DNA from: Rugosimonospora acidiphila
GTDB lineage: Bacteria; Actinomycetota; Actinomycetes; Mycobacteriales; Micromonosporaceae
Reading direction: 5' to 3'
NCBI RefSeq assembly: GCF_039543385.1
Contig: NZ_BAABJQ010000020.1
Span: forward strand, 1-64,000
Length of the DNA stretch: 64,000 bases
Shown one piece after another: positions 1 to 8,560 of this stretch. Made by a program: the position numbers and the translations under genes. The notes under the pieces are model-generated. The model was not told the DNA's origin. It searched no databases and saw only the letters and a list, made by a program, of their open reading frames with translations. How positions within the stretch are numbered: position 1 is the stretch's first letter; every line of letters starts with the position of its first letter.

Positions 1-50
1 ATGCGAACATCGGATCGGGGCGCGGCCGGCGGTGGGGTGAGGAAGCTGGC

Positions 51-2486
51 TCAGCTGCCCGACGCGGACAGCGTGGGTACGGCGTTGGTTCCGCTGTAGG
101 TGCCCTGGAACCCGAAGGTGGTGGTGCCACCGGGCGCGATCGTGCCGTTGTAGCCGGCGTTGACCGCGGTGACCGACCTGCCGGAGGTGGAGACCGTGGC
201 GTTCCAGGAGTTGGTGATCGCCTGGTTGCCGCCGAAGGTCCAGGCGACCCGCCAGGCGTGGATGGTGGACGTCCCGTTGTTGCGGACCGTGACCGTCGCG
301 GTGAATCCGCTGCCCCAGTCGCTGTCGACGTGGTAGCTGGCGCTCACCGCGCCGGACTGGCCGCCGGTGGGGCTGGGGCTCGGACTCGGGCTCGGCGAGG
401 TGGGGCTCGACGGGCTCGACGACGGGCGGGCGGTGGCCGACATGGAGGCGCTCGGGCTCACGGTCCCGCCGCCGCCGAACAGCTCCGAGTAGGTGGCCAG
501 GGCGATGGCGATGTCGGCCTGCGCCCAGAACCGGTGGTACGTGAAGGACGGCACGGCCCCGCCGTTGAGGTAGGTCTGCACCTTGGCGAAGTCCGGGTCG
601 TTGCGGTAGAAGGAGCGGATCGACAGGAAGGTGGCGCCGGAGGCGATCGGGTCGCCGTTGGGCATCTTGCCGGTCCAGCCGGACGGCACGTAGACGGTGT
701 CGTCGAAGCGGTTGTAGTCGGTGCGGGTCTCGGCGATGGCGATGCCCTTGTTGTCGGTGTGCGTCGCCAGGGCGTCGAGCAGGTTCTTGCCCAGCGTCTG
801 GGCGGCGGTGTTGCCGCTGGCGGCGGCGTAGTACAGCAGCGCCTTGACCAGGCCGGCGGCCACGCCCACGTCCTGGCCCCGGTCCACGACGCTGACGTGC
901 AGGCTGGCGTTGCTGCCGGGGCTGGACGCGTTCCAGGTGTCCGGCTGGCCGGTCCAGCTCAGGTTGGACGGGATGGAGAAGCTGCCGCCGGTGCCGACGG
1001 TCACCTGGGCGGAGGCCCAGGTGACCCACTTGTCGAGGATGGGCTTGACCTTGGCGTCCTTGCTCAGGTAGTAGTACTCGGCCCAGCGCTCCATGCCCCA
1101 GACCTGCATGCCGAACCAGTTGTTGCTCGGCGGGTCGTGGTACACCGGCTCCCAGTCGTAGAACATGCCGTAGAAGGTGGGGCTGTTGGCGGGCGGGGTG
1201 GCGTACTGGCCGTTCCAGCTGTTGGTGGCGCCGCCGGCGATCGCGCCCTCGGTCGACTGGAGCCAGTGCAGGAACTCGATCTGCCGGTTCAGGCTGGTGG
1301 CCCAGTCCGACTTGCCGGTGGACGCCTTCGGCGCCATGGCGGCGACCGTGGACAGCGCCCACGCCGCCACCGGGTTCTGGTACCCGTGGTGCGTCGCGCC
1401 GTCGCCGATGCGCCAGGCCCAGCCGCCGCCCGGCTCCGCGCCGCCCCAGGCGTAGTACCAGCCGAGCAGGTAGTGCTGCGAGGAACGGCCGCTGCCGGCC
1501 GGGCAGCTGGACGGGCTGGTGCAGTTGCCGATCTGCTTGAAGTACTTGTCGAACATGGAGTAGCGCAGGTAGTCGCCCATCTTCGCGGCCTTGGCGACCG
1601 AGGCGGACACGGCGCTCGCGTTGCCCTGCGCCGACGCCCACCGGTACGCCCAGTACGCCGCTTGGATGGCCCGCGCGTCGGCGTCCGGCGCGTTGGTGTA
1701 CTTCCACTGCTGCGAGTAGCTCTGGTCACCGGTGAACAGGTCGAGGTACCCGTTCGTGCCGCCGTACTTGAACAGGTCGGTGCACGGCTGCGGGATGGTC
1801 TCCCACACCGACTCCTGCGAGCCGCGCTGGTAGCTGTTGATGAAGCAGGGGCCGGCCGCGCTCGGGCCGTTCTCCCCACCGGTCCCGGCGGTGTTGCCGT
1901 ACCCGTAGACGTTGTCCACGTCCAGCAGCCAGTGCATGCCGTAGATGTCGGAGTTGCCGTACGCGGAGCGCAGCTCGCCGGCGATCGGGTCCTGGCCGAC
2001 CGAGACCGAGCTGTCCAGCCGGCTCGGGTAGCTGCTGGGGTCGGGCCACTCGGGTGCGTAGGTGGCCGGCGCGCTCGCGTTGTACGAGTCGTTGCTCGGC
2101 TGGTCGGTGTGGGTGGGGATGATGTACTTCTCGGCCGCCGTCCACGCGTTGTTGAACGGCGTCCAGTCCCCGGTGACCCGGCCGTACACGGCCTCCAGCC
2201 ACATCCAGTAGCTGAACGCCTCGGAGGTGCTCTCGTGCCCGTGGTCGGGCGCCTCCACCATCAGCGTCTCCACCGAGTGGTAAGGCACGCCGGCCGGGCT
2301 GAAGTATCCGTTGGCCGAGTTCTTAATCTTGTTGTACTGGTCCAGGAACTGCTGCGCGTACGGGTCCACGGCCGCCGGCGCGACGGCGCCGGTCGCGGCC
2401 TTGACCATGGTGGTGCCGACGGCGACCCCGGCGACCGCGCCACCGACGACGGTGACGAACTTTCTGCGGGACATGCGGGACGACAT
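51..2486 (-). CDS. GH48 reducing-end cellobiohydrolase with C-terminal CBM2
   Basis: Secreted processive cellulase, 811 aa. The N-terminus carries SRRKFV followed by a hydrophobic stretch, a twin-arginine type signal. The GH48 domain runs from about residue 42 to 670. E78 (VEAP) and E89 (HESTSEA) are spaced 11 residues apart, as are the two catalytic-site glutamates E44/E55 known from Cel48F. A Ser/Pro/Thr linker (about 672-712) leads to a CBM2 fold (about 713-811) with the usual exposed Trp positions. This CBM2 lacks the terminal Cys pair that the xylanase CBM2 at 5-6.5 kb retains. The start is fixed by a strong AGGAGGG site 7-13 bases upstream. A CebR/CelR-like operator sits about 310 bases upstream. 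It is monocistronic here. Family assignment is firm; Tat export is an inference from the signal. Confidence 0.96.
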   Translation of the reverse strand: MSSRMSRRKFVTVVGGAVAGVAVGTTMVKAATGAVAPAAVDPYAQQFLDQYNKIKNSANGYFSPAGVPYHSVETLMVEAPDHGHESTSEAFSYWMWLEAVYGRVTGDWTPFNNAWTAAEKYIIPTHTDQPSNDSYNASAPATYAPEWPDPSSYPSRLDSSVSVGQDPIAGELRSAYGNSDIYGMHWLLDVDNVYGYGNTAGTGGENGPSAAGPCFINSYQRGSQESVWETIPQPCTDLFKYGGTNGYLDLFTGDQSYSQQWKYTNAPDADARAIQAAYWAYRWASAQGNASAVSASVAKAAKMGDYLRYSMFDKYFKQIGNCTSPSSCPAGSGRSSQHYLLGWYYAWGGAEPGGGWAWRIGDGATHHGYQNPVAAWALSTVAAMAPKASTGKSDWATSLNRQIEFLHWLQSTEGAIAGGATNSWNGQYATPPANSPTFYGMFYDWEPVYHDPPSNNWFGMQVWGMERWAEYYYLSKDAKVKPILDKWVTWASAQVTVGTGGSFSIPSNLSWTGQPDTWNASSPGSNASLHVSVVDRGQDVGVAAGLVKALLYYAAASGNTAAQTLGKNLLDALATHTDNKGIAIAETRTDYNRFDDTVYVPSGWTGKMPNGDPIASGATFLSIRSFYRNDPDFAKVQTYLNGGAVPSFTYHRFWAQADIAIALATYSELFGGGGTVSPSASMSATARPSSSPSSPTSPSPSPSPSPTGGQSGAVSASYHVDSDWGSGFTATVTVRNNGTSTIHAWRVAWTFGGNQAITNSWNATVSTSGRSVTAVNAGYNGTIAPGGTTTFGFQGTYSGTNAVPTLSASGS

Positions 2487-2796
2487 TGCGAGCCCTCCTA
2501 ATAGGGGTGGCGGTGCCCGGTCGCGGCCGGCCGGCCGGTACGGGCGGGCGGAGCAGTATTCGGGTGGTCTAGGTCAGTTGGCGGTACGGGCGGCGTCGAT
2601 GCCCGGTCGGCCCCTAGCGCGCGGGTCGGCGCGGCCATGCCCGGACTCGTTCTCGCCCATGTCGCCGGTCGGCACCGGTACCGTGCCCGGCGAGTTCCAC
2701 CACTGGCACTCCGGCGGGCTCCCCTGCGCCGAGTACCAGCAAAAAGCAGTGCCTGTTCATCACGCGACCCCTTCGATGACCATGTCAGATCATCGA

Positions 2797-2810
2797 TGGA
2801 AGCGCTCCCA
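2797..2810. promoter_or_regulatory. CebR/CelR-like operator upstream of the GH48 gene
   Basis: TGGAAGCGCTCCCA differs at one position from the palindrome TGGGAGCGCTCCCA, the known operator of cellobiose-responsive LacI-family repressors CebR/CelR in actinomycetes. It lies in the 499-base gap between the GH48 start (2486) and the plus-strand gene at 2986, closer to the latter, so a long GH48 leader or shared control is implied. No other gene or RNA is evident in this gap. The cognate regulator is not in the window. Confidence 0.7.
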
Positions 2811-2985
2811 AATAGGCTGATCGGCTCGGCCGCAAAAGTCAAGGTGTCCCGCGCACCGATCGCCCGGCCGCCGCTGGCCCAGGCCCGCGAGCAGCCGACT
2901 TTCCCTGCCCGCGCGCATCTCCTACCATCGGCGGGCGAGGATCCGCCCCCCTGCCCGCACCACCCGCGCACCGCCGAGGAGCGAC

Positions 2986-3516
2986 GTGGCCGTCAGCGAC
3001 CCAGACGAACCGGGGATCCACCACGCGTGGAATCCGCCCGACGGGGTCGGGGTCCGCCCGCCAGGACCCGATGTGCGTGACGACGACTGGGGCCTCGAGT
3101 ACGAGCGGAATCCGGATGTGCGGCCACCCGGGCCCTACCTCGGCCAGGACGACTGGGCACCCGACGACCGGGCACCCAACGATCGGGCACCCGGCAACTG
3201 GGCATCCGGCGGCGCGGCCCCCGACATCGCCGGCCAGCCCGGCACCGGCGCGCCAGTGCCCGGATCCGGCGGGCCGCCGCCCGGCCCCCAGTTCGGCCAG
3301 GACGACTGGGCATCCGGCGACACGGCGTCCGGCGATACCGCGTTCGGCGACACGGCGTTCGGCGACCGCGACCGTCGCTATGCCGCCGCGCCGTTCGCGG
3401 CCGGCTCTGGCGGCGGGAGCCCGCGCGACGCGGCGACCGGGCCGCTCACCGAGTACCGCGCGGGCTGGTGGCGCAGGCTGATGGCGGCGCTGCGCCGCCC
3501 GCGGCCCCGCTCGTAG
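2986..3516 (+). CDS. Low-complexity Asp/Pro/Ala-rich hypothetical protein
   Basis: 176 aa, unrecognised. A GTG start follows GAGGAG at good spacing. The protein is disordered-looking. It consists of degenerate repeats of the type DDWAP/DDRAP/NDRAPG between residues 28 and 75 and a second set (DDWASGDTASGDTAFGDTAFGDRD) near residues 105-125. It then ends in a short basic tail (WWRRLMAALRRPRPRS). There is no signal peptide or membrane span. It lies 48 bases upstream of the membrane protein at 3565 and probably shares its transcript. The basic amphipathic tail could touch a membrane or nucleic acid, but that is conjecture. Codon bias and RBS support translation; function unknown. Confidence 0.6.
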   Translation: MAVSDPDEPGIHHAWNPPDGVGVRPPGPDVRDDDWGLEYERNPDVRPPGPYLGQDDWAPDDRAPNDRAPGNWASGGAAPDIAGQPGTGAPVPGSGGPPPGPQFGQDDWASGDTASGDTAFGDTAFGDRDRRYAAAPFAAGSGGGSPRDAATGPLTEYRAGWWRRLMAALRRPRPRS

Positions 3517-3564
3517 CCGGCGTGGCGCCGGCGGATCGCGGAGGATGCGGGATGTGGTCGACGA

Positions 3565-4650
3565 GTGAATGAGATCGTCAAGGGTGCCCTGGATGGCGGG
3601 TGGTCGCTCATCGTCGGGTGGGTGCTGCCCAGCGCCGTGAACCTGGCGCTGGCCGTGCTCATCTGCTCCGGCGTGGCCGGCGTGCCGTCCATCGGCGACC
3701 TCGCCGACGGCGACAACGCCGGCCGCGGCGCGGTGGCGCTCGGCGTGGCGGTGCTCGGCGGACTGATCCTGGCCGCCCTGCAGACCCCGCTGTACCGGCT
3801 GCTGGAGGGCTACCTCGGCTGGCCGCGGTGGCTGTTCGGCCGCGCCCGGCGGCGGATGCTGCACCACAAGCACCTGCTGACCGACCGGCTGGCGATGTGC
3901 CGGCTGGCGGACGCGGAGCGCGAGGGCGGCCTGGACGAGGCGGGCCGCTCGGCGCTGGCCGCGCTGCGCGCGCACCCGGTCGTCGGCCGGTACGCGGCCC
4001 GGGACGCCGGCCTCAGCGCCACCCAGCGGGCGCTGCTGCGGGAGCGGCTGCAGCGCTTCCCCGTCGACGACGACCAGGTGGTCGCCACCCGGCTGGGCAA
4101 CGGCATCCGCCGGCTGGAGGAGTACGGCTACGACCGGTACCGGCTCGACTCGCAGGTCCTCTGGTACGAACTGTCGGCGGTGGCCCCGGAGCAGACCGCG
4201 AAGCAGATCGACCGGTCTCGCACGGGCGTCGACTTTTTCGTCTGCCTGCTGTTCGGCCACCTCATCGTGGCCGCGAGCGCCATCGGCCTGCTGGCCGCCG
4301 GCGTGCTGCCCCGCTCCCCGGCACGCATCCTCGCCGTGCCGCTGCTCGTGGTGCTGGCGCACGTCTGGTACCGGATCGCCGTGGTGGCCACCGACGACTG
4401 GGCCGCCGCGGTACGCGCGATGGTCAACGTCGGGCGCGGGCCGCTGTCCGAGGCGATGGGCCTGCGCCTGCCGGACGGCATCGCGGACGAGCGCGAGATG
4501 TGGACGCTGGCATCGAGGCTGGTCCGCCTCCCGTTCGACCGGCGCGCGGCGGCCCTGGACAGGTTCCGGAACGGGCCCGATCCGGCCCAGACCATCGAGG
4601 CTCAGGCCGCCGGTGCCGAGGCGCGGGAGGCGGCGGGCGAGCCGTCCTGA
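3565..4650 (+). CDS. Uncharacterised membrane protein
   Basis: 361 aa. Hydrophobic spans are seen at about residues 12-36 (WSLIVGWVLPSAVNLALAVLI) and 53-75, then a long charged cytoplasmic stretch rich in Arg and Leu, and a second hydrophobic pair at about 225-275 (FFVCLLFGHLIVAASAIGLLAAGVL and ILAVPLLVVLAHVWYRIAVV). The tail is charged. The GTG at 3565 has only a weak upstream purine stretch, so the start is uncertain. It is preceded by the low-complexity gene at 2986 and followed by the xylanase regulatory region. No family is recognised and no catalytic motif is visible. Confidence concerns the existence of the gene. Confidence 0.7.
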   Translation: MNEIVKGALDGGWSLIVGWVLPSAVNLALAVLICSGVAGVPSIGDLADGDNAGRGAVALGVAVLGGLILAALQTPLYRLLEGYLGWPRWLFGRARRRMLHHKHLLTDRLAMCRLADAEREGGLDEAGRSALAALRAHPVVGRYAARDAGLSATQRALLRERLQRFPVDDDQVVATRLGNGIRRLEEYGYDRYRLDSQVLWYELSAVAPEQTAKQIDRSRTGVDFFVCLLFGHLIVAASAIGLLAAGVLPRSPARILAVPLLVVLAHVWYRIAVVATDDWAAAVRAMVNVGRGPLSEAMGLRLPDGIADEREMWTLASRLVRLPFDRRAAALDRFRNGPDPAQTIEAQAAGAEAREAAGEPS

Positions 4651-4726
4651 TGACCGGGCGGGTCCGCCGGGTGCCGGGCGAATGCCCCGTGCGCGATCCC
4701 GGCGCCCGCCCGCCGATCGTCGATCG

Positions 4727-4740
4727 CCGAAAGTTTTCGA
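4727..4740. promoter_or_regulatory. Xylanase operator, distal site (CCGAAAGTTTTCGA)
   Basis: A 14-base near-palindrome 289 bases upstream of the GH10 start at 5029. It matches 12 of 14 positions of the site at 22099-22112 in front of the second xylanase. Actinomycete xylanase genes are known to carry CGAAA-n-TTTCG type palindromes. The likely binder is the LacI-family protein encoded at 20757-21785, by inference from the shared motif. Confidence 0.7.
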
Positions 4741-4835
4741 AGCCGCAACTCTCCAAATCTCTCCCCCGGGCTGCCCGAGTGCACCGGAGATGAGTCGTTG
4801 ACTGGCGCGAACCCGCTCAGTTAGCCTTCCTTCAT

Positions 4836-4855
4836 CTTCCGAAAGGTATCGGAAG
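4836..4855. promoter_or_regulatory. Xylanase operator, proximal site / inverted repeat
   Basis: CTTCCGAAAGGTATCGGAAG has 7-base arms (4836-4842 and 4849-4855) around a 6-base centre. Its core CCGAAAGGTATCGG fits the same pattern as the other xylanase sites. It is 174 bases before the start codon at 5029 and could also form a hairpin in the leader. The remaining bases between 4651 and 5028 show no gene. Confidence 0.6.
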
Positions 4856-5028
4856 ACGGGAGCCAAGAGACCTTCGCAGGTTCGTGTGTGCGCCCGGCGG
4901 CAACCGCCGGGCGTCGTGGCTAGGCCAGAGGGCAGGCCGGCGGATCGGCCACGGCCGTGGCGGGCAACCGCGGCCGGGTGCGTCCGGCCGTGATGCCTGC
5001 GTCGAACCGGTAAGAAGGAAGAGGTCTC

Positions 5029-6513
5029 ATGACGTCCCGATCGACCCGCCGGGTCCGGCTGCTGTGCGGCATCACGGCGCCGCTGGTGGCCATCGCCGGC
5101 ATCGGCATCACGCTACTGAGTAGCAACGCGGCGTCGGCCGCCACCGGGCTGGCCGCCGCGGCCGAGGCCCAGGGGCGGTACTTCGGCGTCGCGTACGCCA
5201 CCGCGCACGCCGGCGACTCCACGTACAGCGGCATCGCCGGCAGCCAGTTCGACATGGTCACGCCCGAGAACGAGATGAAGTGGGACACCACGGAGCCATC
5301 TGCGGGCAACTTCAACTACGGCCCCGGCGACCAGGTCGTCGCCTTCGCGCAGGCGCATAGCGAGCGCGTGCGCGGCCACAACCTGGTCTGGCACCAGCAG
5401 ATACCGGGCTGGGTGACCGGCCTGTCCGGCACGGCCGCGAAGACCGCCATGGAAAACCACATCACCAACGAGGTGACCCACTACAAGGGCAAGATCTACG
5501 CCTGGGACGTGGTCAACGAGCCGTTCAACGACGACGGGTCGTACCGGACGGACGTGTTCTACAACGCGTTCGGCGGCGGCGTGCAGTACATCGCCGACGC
5601 ACTGCGCACCGCCCACGCCGCCGACCCCAACGCCAAGCTGTACGTCAACGACTACAACATCGAGGGCGCCGGCGCCAAGGCCGACGCCATGTACAGCCTG
5701 GCCCAGCAACTGCTGCAGCAGGGTGCTCCGCTGAACGGCATCGGCTTCGAGACCCACCTCGCGGTGCAGTACGGCTTCCCGACCAACATGCAGCAGAACA
5801 TGGCCCGGTTCGCGAACCTGGGGCTGGACGTCGCCGTCACCGAGCTGGACGTGCGCATGACGCTGCCGGAGACCTCGTCCCAGGACAGCACGCAGTCCAC
5901 CTACTACACCAACGTCATCAACGCCTGCAAGGCGATCAGCCGGTGCGTGGGCTGGACGGTCTGGGGCGTCTCGGACAACTACTCCTGGGTGCCGAGCACC
6001 TTCTCCGGCCAGGGCGCGCCCCTGCTGTGGAACAGCAACGAGCAGCAGAAGCCGCTGTACACCACGGTGCTCAACGCCCTCGGCGGCACCAGCGTCCCGC
6101 CGCCACCGAGCAGTTCGCCGCCGACCAGCCGGCCCCCGACCAGCGCGCCGCCGTCGTCCCAACCGCCGACCTCGCGGCCGCCGACCAGCGAGCCGCCCAC
6201 GACCAACCCACCGACCGGCGGCTGCACCGCCGCCTACTCGATCGTCAACCAGTGGCCCGGCGGCTTCCAGGTGACCGTGACCGTCACCAACGGGAACGCC
6301 GCCCGCAGCTCGTGGCAGGTCGGTTGGACCTTCGCCAACGGTCAGACCATCACCCAGCTGTGGAACGGCACACTGAGCCAGAGCGGCTCGGCCGTGACGG
6401 TGCGCAACATGAGTTACAACGGCACGCTGGGCGCCGGTGCCAACACCACGTTCGGTTTCACCGGCACGTGGAACGGCAGCAACGGCGTCCCGGGCAGCCT
6501 CACCTGCCAGTAG
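5029..6513 (+). CDS. Secreted GH10 endo-beta-1,4-xylanase with CBM2
   Basis: 494 aa. A Sec signal peptide ends near residue 37 (NAASA-ATG). The GH10 barrel spans about 41-347, with acid/base E164 in WDVVNEPF and nucleophile E272 in VTELDVR. A Pro/Thr/Ser linker (about 352-392) joins a CBM2 (about 393-494) that keeps the Cys pair (GGCTAAYS ... SLTCQ). The ATG follows AGGAAGAGG. It is a paralogue of the xylanase at 22184, sharing long identical stretches such as the QFDMVTP, NEMKWDTTEP and HITNEVTHYKGK regions. Two operator-like palindromes upstream match those around the LacI gene 16 kb away. A strong terminator hairpin follows directly. Role: xylan backbone hydrolysis outside the cell. Confidence 0.97.
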   Translation: MTSRSTRRVRLLCGITAPLVAIAGIGITLLSSNAASAATGLAAAAEAQGRYFGVAYATAHAGDSTYSGIAGSQFDMVTPENEMKWDTTEPSAGNFNYGPGDQVVAFAQAHSERVRGHNLVWHQQIPGWVTGLSGTAAKTAMENHITNEVTHYKGKIYAWDVVNEPFNDDGSYRTDVFYNAFGGGVQYIADALRTAHAADPNAKLYVNDYNIEGAGAKADAMYSLAQQLLQQGAPLNGIGFETHLAVQYGFPTNMQQNMARFANLGLDVAVTELDVRMTLPETSSQDSTQSTYYTNVINACKAISRCVGWTVWGVSDNYSWVPSTFSGQGAPLLWNSNEQQKPLYTTVLNALGGTSVPPPPSSSPPTSRPPTSAPPSSQPPTSRPPTSEPPTTNPPTGGCTAAYSIVNQWPGGFQVTVTVTNGNAARSSWQVGWTFANGQTITQLWNGTLSQSGSAVTVRNMSYNGTLGAGANTTFGFTGTWNGSNGVPGSLTCQ

Positions 6514-6533
6514 ACCCACCCGGCTCCACCGCC

Positions 6534-6564
6534 ATGGGCGCCCCGGCTTCCCCGGGGCGCCCAT
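6534..6564. terminator. Bidirectional terminator hairpin
   Basis: A perfect 13-base inverted repeat (6534-6546 and 6552-6564) with a 5-base loop, between the convergent xylanase (ends 6513) and alpha/beta hydrolase (ends 6585). Confidence 0.85.
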
Positions 6565-6584
6565 CTCGGGTCGAGCCGCGAAAC

Positions 6585-7661
6585 CTAGTGGTCCGGTACG
6601 AACTGGTTGGCCCAGCTCATCACGGTCTGCCGGTAGTCCGCGGCGTTGCGTTCGAGGTTGAGGTCGTGGCCCGCGCCCGGAAGCACGTACACGTGCAGCT
6701 GTGCGGCGGGGCTGAAGTAGCCGGACTCCTGCTGGTACAGGGCCGTCGAGCTGGAGCAGTCGCTGTGGATTATCAGGCCGGAGCAGAACAGGAAGTCCTG
6801 CCCGCCCTGCACCAGCAGCACGGGTACCTTGATGCCCAGGGTCGCCGGCCCGGTGAGTTGCAGCACCGCGCCGGCCATCTCGGTCAGGCTCACCACGTCC
6901 TTGTTCGCCTCGTCGACGGCGACCACCGCGGGGTCGGTGTCCGACGCGTTGTAGAACACCGACGCGCGCTTACCCGGGATGGTGGTGATGTAGCCGACGT
7001 CGTACGAGAGCCCGAACTTCGGGTCCAGCGCGGCCGGATACGCCGCCGTGAGCACCGCCTGAGTCAGATCGGTGACTGACACGTGGTGGGTCGCCCCGGT
7101 AAGGACCACGCCGTCGACATCGTGGTACGTCGACGCCTCCACCTCCGTGACGCCGCTGCCGAGCGAGTGTCCCACCAGGATCACCTTCGAGAACGCGGTA
7201 CCGCCGACGCCGCCGGCACGCAGCTTCTGGATCACTTGGTGCACCACCGCGGCCTGCGCCACGGCGGTCAGCACGAGGGACGGCTCCTTGGTGCTCTGCC
7301 CCGTCCCCACCCGGTCGATGTTCAGCGTCGGGTAGCCCGCCTCGTTCGCCGCGCGCACGTAGGAGTAGGTGGCGGGCTGGTACGGGAAGTCCCAGTAGTA
7401 GCTGTTGTAGGTGGCGCCGGGAATCAGCACCTGGATCGCCGTGTGATGCGGGCCGGTGGGAACGCACAGCTGGGCGTGCACGTGCGCGGACAACAGCAGG
7501 TCGAGAGTCACCGGCACGCTGACGTCCGTGCAGGTCGCCGGGGCCGGGTCGGCCTCGGCCGGGGCCGCGTACGCGAGCGGGGACAGTAGCAGCGCGGCGG
7601 CCGCCGCAACCGGTAGCAGGAAGCGTCGGCGGCGCAGCGCGACACCGTGGGAACGACGCAT
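6585..7661 (-). CDS. Secreted alpha/beta hydrolase
   Basis: 358 aa from the ATG at 7661, which has GGAG upstream; a longer reading frame to 7925 has Arg-rich extra sequence without family character. The signal peptide MRRSHGVALRRRR plus a hydrophobic core ends near PLAYAAPAEA. The alpha/beta hydrolase fold has the nucleophile elbow GHSLGSG, an acidic residue in LLVQGGQDFLF and a histidine in PGAGHDLN, completing a Ser-Asp-His triad. Several Cys (CTDVSV, LCVPT, CSGLIIHSDCSS) suit an exported, disulfide-bonded enzyme. Substrate is unknown; an esterase or lipase role is likely. Transcribed alone, convergent with the xylanase. Confidence 0.85.
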   Translation of the reverse strand: MRRSHGVALRRRRFLLPVAAAAALLLSPLAYAAPAEADPAPATCTDVSVPVTLDLLLSAHVHAQLCVPTGPHHTAIQVLIPGATYNSYYWDFPYQPATYSYVRAANEAGYPTLNIDRVGTGQSTKEPSLVLTAVAQAAVVHQVIQKLRAGGVGGTAFSKVILVGHSLGSGVTEVEASTYHDVDGVVLTGATHHVSVTDLTQAVLTAAYPAALDPKFGLSYDVGYITTIPGKRASVFYNASDTDPAVVAVDEANKDVVSLTEMAGAVLQLTGPATLGIKVPVLLVQGGQDFLFCSGLIIHSDCSSSTALYQQESGYFSPAAQLHVYVLPGAGHDLNLERNAADYRQTVMSWANQFVPDH

Positions 7662-8518
7662 CGGTATCTCCGATCCCTTGTGGCGTAGGGCGAAGCGGGC
7701 GCTCCACCAGAGCCGACAACGAGGTGGCGGACCGGATCCGCCTGGCCCGTGGGGGCACAGTGCGGTGCCGATTGATCGCGAACGGGCGGCCGGACGGCCG
7801 CGCCGGCGGGCCGGCGGAGTAAAACCGAAAAGCGTTCGAGCGCGTATCCCGGCGGGGCGGTCGAGCCGCCGACCACGAACGATCCACACGGGCACGCCCG
7901 GCCGAACGACGTCACGGCCGGCCAAGCATTCGGTGGTTACGGGTCAGCCGGACAGAGATCCGCCGACGCATGGCCGCACCGGTACGGTGCGGCGGAACGG
8001 CGGCGAGTAGCGCGGTCGCCGGCGTACGCGCGGGTCGGGCGGGATCGACCGACGCCAGCCGGCCTGTCCGTCCCCGAGAACATTGATACGCATGATTCAC
8101 AGGGCGGGCGACGCATCGACCCCCACCGGTACCGGGTTACCGGTATCGGCTCACCCGCTCGGAACTGGAGCGGAACGGACGATGCCCTCGCGCGCACGGC
8201 CGGCGCGCGCCGCCCACCCGGCCGCGGGCACCGCCGAGCGCACGAGGCACCATGGGACGGCCGGCGGCGTCACCGACGGGCGGACGCGACCCATCCGGGC
8301 CGGTTCGTACCGACGCGCACACTGTTCCGCGCGGGCGGGCCGGCCGGCCCGCTGGCGCCTTCGGAACGTCCGGGCGCCGGAGCTGCCGTTGACGGCGGGT
8401 GCGGTGACGGCGCGGGGGACGGGCGGCCGAGGCCCGGGCAGAAATTTCGGCCGGTACGGGGGTGGCGCGAACGGCACCGCAGTGCTCCTCGACCCCGGCC
8501 GGCATGAGCGGCCACGCG
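7662..8518. other. Long intergenic region without recognisable gene
   Basis: About 860 bases between two minus-strand secreted hydrolases. Open frames here are Arg/Pro/Ala-rich translations typical of non-coding high-GC DNA, without RBS or family similarity. No tRNA or strong repeat was seen. The part next to 7661 should hold the promoter of the hydrolase. Confidence 0.6.
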
Positions 8519-8549
8519 CCGGGCCCGGGGCATACCGCCCCGGGCCCGG
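8519..8549. terminator. Terminator hairpin after the 8561 gene
   Basis: A perfect 12-base stem (8519-8530 with 8538-8549) and 7-base loop, 12 bases beyond the stop of the minus-strand gene at 8561-10585. Confidence 0.8.
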
Positions 8550-8560
8550 CTCGGCATCGG

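Noticed and set aside
2839..4866. Long minus-strand open frame (675 codons)
   Set aside because: Composition is repetitive Gln/Arg/Gly-rich and it is antisense to two plus-strand frames with better coding character; no RBS or family motif.
7805..7818. CCGAAAAGCGTTCG as a further xylanase operator
   Set aside because: Poor symmetry and far from the xylanase genes.
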